A DNA stretch of 64,000 nucleotides from Posidonia oceanica. Its lineage: Eukaryota; Streptophyta; Magnoliopsida; Alismatales; Posidoniaceae. Numbering within the stretch: position 1 is the stretch's first letter; each line of letters starts with the position of its first letter. The notes beneath the pieces were generated by a model. The model saw nothing but the letters and a program-made list of their open reading frames with translations. It was not told where the DNA came from and made no database searches. The DNA is taken from positions 53,224,001 through 53,288,000 of the forward strand of contig JAZBRS010000060.1 in NCBI GenBank assembly GCA_037176725.1. The letters run 5' to 3'. The position numbers and the translations under genes were made by a program. Below are positions 46,256 to 55,120 of the stretch, in pieces.

Positions 46256-47330
46256 TTTTAGACTCCGACTTTCGTTTTGGCTTTTTCGCTTGCATGGTTT
46301 TTCCACTTGTGCTTGCCTGTTTGCTTATGTATGCTTTATCTCTTGCTTAATGCCATGCCTAAACACTTTCTTGATGCAATAATGCATGCCTTTTGAGAGG
46401 TGAATGTTTTGCTTTACACAAATGCTATGCCACTGCACATGCACATGCCATGTAATCTTACCTTTTGATGTAATGAATGTTTCTTTTCACCATCATGCAC
46501 ACAACACTTGCACATGCCATGCACATGCCTTTTGCTTTGGTATATGATTGCTTGCCTGCCATGACTCGGTGTCTCTTTCCCTTTTTGCATATGCCATGCT
46601 TAGAATATTAGAGACATACTTGCTTCCCTTTGGCTTAATTTAAAAGCAACAAATAAAGCCAAACAGCAACATTTAAGCACAACTAGAGCCAAACCTACAA
46701 TTTTCCCCCTTCTGGCTAAATAAAATGCAAGTAAAACACTTAATAGCATATCTGCATGATTGAGCATTTAGAAAGCATACATCTTCTCATCCCTGAGTCC
46801 ACCCACTTAGTCTGAGAAGGACAGTCCCGGTCTCCTGTTCCATCGCTTTGGCATGAGACAAGTAGATTAGTCTGTCCCCCCTTGTCTGGGGTTGCGTAGG
46901 TGTTACTAGAGGGTACAACCCAAGCTTTGGTAGGGTCAAGGCTACTAACGCACCACCCGTTGTTTGCCTGAGCTTTGGCCAGGATTTAGACGGGGACCTA
47001 CTTTTTCTAACCAGAGTCAATAAATCCATACCCATGAACAAGTCTGAGTAGGTAGCCTACTCAAGACATGCATGGCGAGAGAGCGCATAATAGGGCATTC
47101 ATCTGCATGTGTGTCATTCATGCCACCCTAATAACTTGCATTACGTCCATCCCCTAATGCCTTTGTTGATTTTTTTCCTGTTTACAGGTAGGCGCGAGAT
47201 CCTCAGCCAGGAACTCGAGCGTCCCTCTTCTCAGTCTTTGAGCTATCCGTCGCCTCCGACAATAGCTCGTCTTAAGTCTCGTATCTCTACTTTCAGCCGT
47301 AGACCCATTCGCACTCGCTCGCGGTCCGTT
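46256..47330 (+). mobile_element. Leader of C
   Basis: Uninterrupted version of the leader split by element A. A splice-acceptor-like pyrimidine tract ends ACAG at about 47187. No ORF. Confidence 0.75.
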
Positions 47331-49340
47331 ATGGCCCAGTAAACCAGCGAGCCTTCTTCCTCTTTGGCGTCGGAGGAGATCCCGATTTCGGTCCCTCCTT
47401 CCCTCGCTTTGACATCTGCTGTCTCTTCGTCCCTTCTGGTGCAGGGGACTTCCCAACCCATTTATCTGGAACAAGGGCAGCCCCAAGTCGATTTAGAGCT
47501 TGTCACCGAGTCAACCACGGTGACCACCATTCAGGCTCTAGGAGCGTCGCCTTTCGTTACTTCCCAGGGCTTTCCCATCTCGGGAATCCAGTCATCTGCA
47601 GCTATTTCTGTCATAGGGTCTCCCCCTGTTGACTCCTCTATTTCTGTGCCCCCTTTGGTGGACACCCCTTTGCACCCCAGCTTGTCGGTTGACGAGTCCC
47701 CTACCTCGTGAGCACGATGTCTGTTGGCTAAGGCCGAGAGGTTGCTGGCCTGGCTTTTGCACTCGACCCAACTATGGTCCACTCTTTCCTTCCGACCCCT
47801 GAGGTTCCGGTGCAACCCACCAAAGCTCTGCAGGCTCACCACACTGCATTTCCGCCCTTGCCATCGCCCCAACTCCTCACAGTTCCGGCGATGCGGGTGC
47901 CTTATCTGCCTCCTGCATCTACACAGCACCATCCACTACATACTACTCCATCACTTGGTGGTCAGTCTCTTGGATTGGCAGGAGCACAGCACCCTCAGAG
48001 TCCGTTGCCCGGGACCGTGCCGGTGCAACAACTGCCGCTCCCACGCACTGCACCTTACACTGCACAGCATACTATCTATTCATCCCCTTTGCATCAGGTT
48101 CGGACCCCAGCATGCATGCCGCAATACTTTTCACTCCTGCACGGGTATGCTGGCCCTCATGCCTCGACACCAAGTGGTGTGATGGTGGATCCGGAGGAGC
48201 ACTTTAGCGCAACCCATACAGCATACGCTTTCCCTACTGCAGCTGCACAATCATCGCCAGCAGCAGTTTCTGACACCCTCCTTGCCAGGATGGGTGATCT
48301 AGAAAGAGCGCTTCGTCAAGTGCAAGGCATAGACCTCCAGTCCTACCAATTCCGGGACCTCTACTACTTTCCAGAGGCCACACTCCCTTCGAAATTCCGT
48401 ATCACGGAATTCAAAAGGTACAACGGTTGAGGCTGCCCCATCTCACATCTGAGGGCATACTGCGGAGACCTCGCTCAGCTTTAAGCTGATGAAAGACTCC
48501 TGATCCGCCTGTTCCAGAAGAGTCTGACCAGCCCCACGCTCAAGTGGTTCACTTCCCTTGACACGGCCGCAATCCAGACTTGGAAGGATCTTTCCTAGGC
48601 GTTCATCAAGCAGTACTCCTTCAACCTCGACTTGATCCCCAAGTGAGAGGATCTTGTCGCTATCCGACAAAGGCCCTACGAGCCATTCAGGGAGTATGTT
48701 GGTCGCTGGCATTCCTTAGCCGTCCACGTCAGAGATAGGCCCTCAGACAAGGAGTCTATCGAGATGATCATCAGGGGGACACAGCCAGCGACTAGGACCT
48801 TGCTATCCATCCAACCAGTCACTAGTTACACATCACTGATTAAAGCTGGCGCCTGTGTGGAAAGCTCACTGCGAAGTGGGAATTTCCTTGCACTTTCTGC
48901 AATGGCTAGGCAGGCCGACAACCCCTCTAGCAGCAGCAACCACCGTAGCAGCAACAACAACAATGACTCTGCCACTGGCTACTTCGAACAGTACGCTATC
49001 GCATACGTCAAATCTCCAGCAGAGCCTGTCAATGCAGTGAGTCAGCCAGACTCTACTCCGCTAGATTACGCACATAGTCTTGCACACACTGTCACCGTCG
49101 AGCCAGTGCATCACACCGCACCAGCTCGGTAGGGACTCCGACTGGGGCAAAGACGACATCGTCGTGCCGAATGCGATTGCACTCCTCTGGCCGAGCCTTT
49201 GAGTATCATCTTTTCCCAGGTCGAGTCACTCGTGAGACTCCCGGCTGTTCAACCGTCATCGAATCCCCCTCCGCGGTGGCATAACACGGATCAGTTTTGC
49301 AGTTTCCATCGGGCCACGGGGCACTCGACGGATGACTGCT
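47331..49340 (+). pseudogene. gag of element C (broken, C-terminus deleted)
   Basis: The ATG at 47331 reads MAQ then TAA, the same early stop as E0. A one-base deletion near 47742 shifts the frame; the second frame is open 47774-48430 and ends at the TGA after KRYNG that E0 also has. It continues GCPISHLRAYCGDLAQL, with stops replacing Gln or Arg at 48483, 48596 and 48645, then FREYVGRWHSLAV, VESSLRSGNF, a Ser/Asn linker and the knuckle FCSFHRATGHSTDDC. The sequence jumps from the knuckle directly into the middle of an LTR at 49337-49340 through a 4-base overlap (CTGC). Confidence 0.83.
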
Positions 49341-49815
49341 GAGCACATAGATTGTACGTTTAATTTCCATCATGCATCTTGACATTTAAAGCATTCATGA
49401 CATTTAGACATTTAAAGTATGTTAAAGCATTCATCATGGCATAGCATCCCTCGCCCTCGGGCGTACAGTTAAAGGCAAGCACGACCGACAATCCCGCATA
49501 TGCAAGAGAAAAGCCTTGAAAGACCGATTCTAGGCGTATCGGGGGTGCCTAACAGGAGTCCTTACCCTTTCTCTTGGCCCGCAATGACCATTATGCCCTT
49601 ACCCATTAGCATGAGTCTCACTTTTGCATAACAATGCACGCATTTGCATGTTTTCCATGCGTTCTTCGATTTTCCTCGTCTTTCGATTTAATAGACTAGG
49701 TGGCGACTTCGTTTTTGCTTTATCTTTTGTTTTCCTTCGTCGTTCTCCATGACCTCTCTTTTTTCGCCCATGCCAATCGATTCTGGCATCATGGTTCGAG
49801 GCGTGGTTATGACAA
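49337..49815 (+). mobile_element. LTR D, 3' LTR remnant of C
   Basis: Matches 45737 to the end of LTR C with roughly 6 percent difference by eye. An 18-base deletion at 49550-49554 inside the conserved U5 block lies between two TAACA direct repeats. The end near 49815 abuts the PMD pseudogene region; no PBS follows. Confidence 0.82.
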
Positions 49816-49853
49816 CGGTATTAATTTGGGCAGTTTGCATTTAACAGACAAAA

Positions 49854-51970
49854 TTAAATACTTATTGTGAGCAGAGGATATAAACCTGTATATGAGCGTC
49901 GTCCTTGCTGAACGACGCCATCCAAACTGCAGAGTAGCCAAGCATAGCTGGCTCTACCTCAGTCGTAGACATCCAGACGCTCCAGGTCAGCCAGATAAAT
50001 AAGCCAATCCACGTGAACGCAATATCCGGAGGTGTCATAGAAGATGAGGTAAATAAACTCCAGCAAGAAATGTCGCAGCACAAACTGCGACTGCACAGTC
50101 CCAGGGGCAGGCTCAGGCTAGACCTCCGTCCACCCATGAAGCCATGACAACTGGAAGCTACATTTTGACCGGTTGTTTTTCGGGGGCAGTCTCCCAAGCA
50201 GGCTAGGCACCATCACAAAGCCTTGCATCGTCTTACCCATAATGGCCTCTCCCCCGAAACGCAGGCCTATCAGTAGTGCCCAGTGCTCCGGCAACATCGT
50301 CATCTCCCCGTACGGGAAGTGGAACGTGTGCGTCTCATGCCACCACCGCTCCGCCAGTGCCTGAAAGAAGAGGTAGTGGCTGTGGAAGGCGGGGATCCGT
50401 AAGAAGCTGCCGAAAGGGCTGTGGTGCAGAAGAAAGTCTCGTAAATGCGCTGGCAGCCACTAGAAATGCTCCAGCATCAGCACCCAGTGGCACCTCATCG
50501 TCCGGTTGGCATCCCCACCCTGCAAACAAAGCTTTGAATGTCAGTCATCTAATAATCAAAGCAAAGGAATTACTCAATGAGGAGACACACCCACCTGGAA
50601 GTCCTCCCTCTCGCTGATGTGAGCGGCATCGAGCAGGTGACCCTCGAAGTTCCCCCTCTCCTGCAGAATTACAGTTCAAGTCAGAAATCAAACACAATCA
50701 AGCAAGCAGTAGAACAGAACAAGCAGAGGTGAATTCAAAGCATACCTCCTCTAGTATCACAGGCGGTACCAGGCCAGAAGGCTCCTCTGACTGAGTCAAG
50801 GTCCTAGAGGTCGGATAGCTCGAGCTAGATGCCCGAGAGCTAGAGGCACCCTGGCTCAGAGTCCTAAAGCTAGAGGCACCCTGGCTCAGAGTCCTAGAGC
50901 CAGAGGCACGGCCCCGTGACACCTGGGAGCCCTCAGTAGTAGAATCGTGGTCAGACTGCAGAAAAGAGTCACAACTTAGGGCGTTTTACAGCTAAATCTC
51001 GAATAAACACAAGCACAATCAAACAGGCACAGCAGCAGTAGCAATGTTGCTAACAGGCATGTTAACATTACAAAGACTTTGCAAAAATTTCGAAAGCATT
51101 CCTCAAAATTACAGAAACCTCGCAGAAATGCAGGAATATTGTAAATTTTGCAAGAATCATGGCAGAATTTTATCCAAAATTGCAGAATTATACAAAATTT
51201 GCAGGAATCATGGCAAACATGGCAAGATTTTATCCAACATTGCAGAATTAATCAAAATTACAGGAGTATGGCAAGAATCCTGAATTATTGCAAAGCATCG
51301 CAAAAGGCAAGGCTATTGTGAAATTTACGGAAAAGTTGCAGGAATTGCGAAAATATGGCCAAATTACAAACACATTCCAAGAGCACGAAATATTGCAGGA
51401 ATGCCAGAAATATCACAAATATTTCAGAACATTGCAAAATGCAGAATTATCATAACAATTGCATAAATACTGCAAAAATGCAAAAGCCATATCAAACATG
51501 CAAAAACAGGGCATTACAAACACATTGCAGGGAATAATACAGTATATGGCAAAAATGCAGAAATCACTACATGGCAGGGAATATTGTAGTCAATGCAAAA
51601 TTGCAAATATTGCAAAGATTAACGGAATCAGTCCAAGATGTGGAAGATTGCAGTATTGACAGTATTGGTACAAAAATTGCCAAATTAACAAAATCAATGG
51701 AGGTGTAAGCCGGAGCAGATCGCCGAAACCCACACGGCTCCGTCCCGCCGGCCGACTGCCACCTCCTGGCCGACAGGGCCTCCAGCCGGAGCCCCTAGCG
51801 CCCAACGTTCGGCCCGCCAGAACCCACACGGCTCCGTCCCGCCAGGCCGACCAAGCCACCCCACCGCCGATGGCACCACTAACGTCATCGACGACCAGTC
51901 GTCGCAGCTCGAGAAGTGTCAAGGAAAGAGAAGAAAAACATAGGCGAGGACAGGAAAGGAAGAGCATACC
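49854..51970 (-). pseudogene. Plant mobile domain (MAIN-like) gene, intron-containing pseudogene
   Basis: Minus-strand model: the ATG at 51970-51972 is the last codon of exon 1, donor GT at 51969. A ~1.0-kb intron, then exon 2 50955-50746 (70 codons, Ser-rich with RTLSQGASS repeats), an intron of 85 bases, exon 3 50660-50595 (ERGNFEGHLLDAAHI), an intron of 75 bases, and exon 4 from 50519. All junctions are GT-AG and phase 0. Exon 4 has the plant mobile domain pattern ALAERWWHETHTFHFPYGEM, then LLIGLRFGGEAIMG and later RHFLLEFIYLIFYDTSGYCV. Stops at 50460-50462, 50118-50120 and 49959-49961 break it. The next donor appears lost (ATAAGT). PMD proteins occur both as host silencing factors and inside transposons; which this was is unclear. 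Confidence 0.78.
50958..51700 (-). other. Large intron of the PMD pseudogene, TTGCAG-rich
   Basis: AT-rich and loosely repetitive around TTGCAGNAAT/TGCAAAAATTGC. No coding signal. Consistent with an intron that expanded by simple-repeat growth. Confidence 0.55.
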
Positions 51971-52250
51971 ATTGTAGGGTCACTGGAGAACCGCCGCCGC
52001 CGATTGATCTTCTACAAAGCTTGTTGGCCTCCCGTGAGCTGTCCACCGCCGTGCACAACCGTCACCTTCCACCGCTTGCCGTGGCCGGTGCTCCCCGCCA
52101 CCGCCGCACTAGACCGAACTCCGCTACCTCCGTCCAAGCCACCATCCGAGAGAGATGAGGAAGAGGAAGAGGCGCAACGTTTGGAGGGAATGAGAAGAGG
52201 GGGCGAGCATGTGCGAGACTCCTCCTCTTAAGGCCCTTCACAATTATTTT
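51701..52250 (-). other. 5' part of the PMD locus
   Basis: GC-rich. A 22-base segment (ACCCACACGGCTCCGTCCCG and two more bases) occurs twice, at 51728 and 51825. Positions 51970 to about 52230 would be the 5' untranslated exon. Open frames are not conserved and are not called. Confidence 0.45.
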
Positions 52251-53334
52251 TTCTGATGCAATATAGTTTTGCAAACTTACAAGCATGCTGACATGGAGAA
52301 GGAGAGTGTTGAGTGGATAATCCAATGGGACCCGCTGAATTTTTTTTTATACTCCTCCAAGAAGTCGGGACAGCCATTTTCACCTGCACAGTGCCATGTA
52401 CAGAGATTGAAATGCAAATTACCTAGTGAAACTGCAATATGGCCCCTAAACTTTTGCAATATCGCATTTGGCCCCTCTTCATAGGTCAATTTGCAAATCA
52501 GCTCCATAAGATTGTGAATATAACCAGGGAACTCTCAAATCGGAAAAATTGCTTAGAAACCATCACAGTTCTGTAAAACTGCAAACAGGTCCTTAACTTG
52601 CTGCAAAAATGCCAAAACTGCTTCCAATAGTTAGCAGTGGCTCTAGTCATGCTCAGCATCAGTGCACCAACTACAAATACTCCCAGAATGAGCAGTGGAA
52701 TAGCACAACTAGCAGGGTAGCATCACATTTCCACAAATATCAGGAAACTGCAAACAGGCCCCTAGCTTTTACAGAAACATCAGATCTACCCCGATCTTGG
52801 ACTGAATCTCAGCATAGCCCCTTAGGACCACAAGGAGGGCACCATCAGACTCTACTCGGTTGTAAAAACTAGAGACAACCGACAAAGATCGCAACACCGG
52901 GAAAATTGCATAGAAGCCCTTCAATCTCTCAAAGTATTAGAGCACCCTCAGATTGATGTCAGACCTACTCAGAATCGTTCCAAACAGAGGACTTAACACA
53001 GCATCCAGCAGTTGTCCCCAGGCCAGGCAAAATCGCCGAGCCCCATGATTGGAAAATTTGCACTGATGCCCCTATCTTTCTGTGAAACTGCGGATTGCCC
53101 CCTTGCAGCACTCTACGCAACCACAAGCATAACAACAGAACCCCCCTCAGCCTAATACATCCTTCAGAGCGCGACACAACACAGCAAGAGCATGGATCCC
53201 CCGTAGTTGGGTAAATTGCGATAACACTCCTGTAGTTTGGCATAATTGCCCCAGTCAAGCCAAAAGCCGCAGATCGCCCCTCGAGATGATGCTAACATCA
53301 CCAGCCTGACGCTTTCTGCCCGGATCCTTTCCTC
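52251..53334. repeat. Degenerate repeats of an AATTGC...GCCCCT motif
   Basis: Loosely spaced repeats on the plus strand of a module with AAACTGCAAACAGGCCCCTA, AATTTGCACTGATGCCCCTA, AATTGCATAGAAGCCCTTCA and AATTGCGATAACACTCCTGT. No ORF or known element recognised. Possibly the upstream flank of the PMD locus. The right boundary is at about 53335, where gypsy 3' sequence begins. Confidence 0.5.
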
Positions 53335-53661
53335 CAGGTTGACATCCCCAACTGTCACGGGATTGTCTACGGACCTCTGCCATGTCCCTAGGTTTTGGTA
53401 CTCCCGTTATCTTCGCGGTCGATAAGTCCAAAACTTATCATATCCAACTTATCTTTTGCAGTCGATATGTCCGAAACTTATCACTTTTCTCTTCCTTTTG
53501 CAGTCGATAAGTCCGAAACTTATTCCTTCCGGTTGATAAGTCTGAAACTTATCATCTCTTTGCACTTTCCTCAGTCGATGAGTCTGAAACTCATCATATC
53601 GTGCCTTTCTCTTTCGTGCTTTACCCTCTTCAGTCGGTAGGTCCGAAACTTACCGACTTCT
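53335..53661 (+). repeat. Hairpin array at the start of region E
   Basis: Begins with GTTGACATCCCCAACTGTCACGGG shared with A and E0 (cut here to its landmark). Then about six units with GATAAGT-CCGAA-ACTTATC, plus the covarying forms GATGAGT/ACTCATC and GGTAGGT/ACTTACC. Confidence 0.82.
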
Positions 53662-54372
53662 ATCCTTTTGCGCGACTTCGCTCTGGACGAACGGAGTTCC
53701 GCTTGCTTGCTTCCTCGTACCGGACGGATGAGAACGAGCTATCCTTTCGCGCGACTTCGCTCCGGATGGACGGAGTCCCGCTTGCTTGCTTCCTCATACC
53801 GGACAGACAAGGACGAGCTATCCTTTCGCGCGACTTCGCTCCAGACGGATGGAGTCCTACTTGCTTGCTTCCTCGTACTAGACAGACAAGGATGAGCTAT
53901 CCTTTTGCGTGACTTTGCTCTGGACGGACAGAGTCCTACTTGCTTGCTTCCTCATACCGGACGGACGAGGACGAGCTATCCTTTTGCACGACTTCGCTCC
54001 AGACAGACGGCGTCTCGCTTGCTTGCTTCCTCGTACCAGACGGACGAGGACAAGCTATCCTTTTGTGTGACTTCGCTCCGGACGGACGGAGTCCCACTTG
54101 CTTGCTTCCTAGTACCAGACAGATGAGGACGAGCTATCCTTTCGCGCGACTTTGCTCTGGACGGACGGAGTCCCGCTTGCTTGCTTCCTCGTACCGGACA
54201 GACGAGGACGAGCTATCCTTTCGCGCGACTTCGCTCCAGATGGACGGAATCCCGCTTGCTTGCTTCCTCGTACCGGACGGACGAGGACGAGCTATCCTTT
54301 TGCGTGACTTCGCTCTGGACGGACGAAGTCCTACTTGTTCTGGTTCCTTGTACCAAGCAGACAAGGACGATT
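53662..54372 (+). repeat. 79-bp tandem array, nine units
   Basis: CGCGACTTCG landmarks at 53671, 53750, 53829, 53908, 53987, 54066, 54145, 54224 and 54303, exactly 79 bases apart. Because 79 is not a multiple of three, one repeat-encoded peptide (cores such as LLASSYRTDEDELSF) appears in all three frames in turn, giving several overlapping open frames that I do not call genes. Confidence 0.92.
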
Positions 54373-55103
54373 TTACCCTTCCCTGGGCTGGCAGCCCAAA
54401 CTACTCGGCTGACACCCGTCATACTGTCTAGCTCTTTTCTAGTGCCAGGAGCATTTCGCTCGCCCCTAGTATCCCTCTCTCGATACTAGGGGCATCTTTT
54501 TTGGTTGTCTTGGTGTCACTCTCCTTTTTTTTTGTGGGCCGATAACCCAAACTATCCGGCGACGAGTCCGTCAACTCCCCGGGCCGATAACCCAAACTAT
54601 CCGGTGCGAGTCCGTCAACTCCTCGGGCTGATAGCCCTAACTATCCAGTGTTGAGTCTGTCAACTCACCACTCATTGCATCACATAGCATTACATCAATA
54701 TCATCGCATTGCATTTTTATCAATGCATAGCATCACGCTCTGCAAATGTCCCGTGTAGAGTTGGCATCCATACGCATTGCACTAGCATCGCTTAGAGCCG
54801 CACAGAGCTCAGTGCACACACAGCATAATGCATCTACATGCACCTCTAGCAGAATTAGCATCGCATTCATAACAACAGCATCATCGTTGTCGCTTAGAGC
54901 CACGAAGAGCTCAGCGTACGCCGGCATCATCAGCATCATCCATAGCTGCATCGCGCGAACTCACATACATTCCCCAACGGAGTTCAGCACACTTGAACAC
55001 TCACATCCACATCAACATTTGCATTCGCATTTTGGCTGCACCACTCTAACTCGAGCGGGGTGTCTTGTCAATCCTGAGCAGCGGTCTCGGTTCCCATGAC
55101 CTC
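54373..55103 (+). mobile_element. 3' spacer of region E
   Basis: Contains a GGGCTGGCAGCCC unit, a hairpin CCCCTAGTATC/GATACTAGGGG (54463-54492) with a compensatory pair change, GCCGATAACCC/ACTATCC units (54540-54670), then GCATC-rich DNA. The pre-PPT hairpin found in the other elements is absent. Confidence 0.65.
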
Positions 55104-55120
55104 GCTCAATGATGGGCATC
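55104..55120 (+). other. Degenerate polypurine tract of E
   Basis: GCTCAATGATGGGCATC, mutated relative to GCTCAGGGAGGGGCATC, directly before LTR E. Confidence 0.7.

Noticed and set aside
46020..46306. Minus-strand open frames near the end of LTR C
   Set aside because: Antisense to the LTR end, PBS and start of the leader, and not conserved in LTRs A, B or E.
53601..54489. Repetitive protein gene
   Set aside because: The 79-bp period shifts frame at every unit; there is no start, stop or conserved frame.
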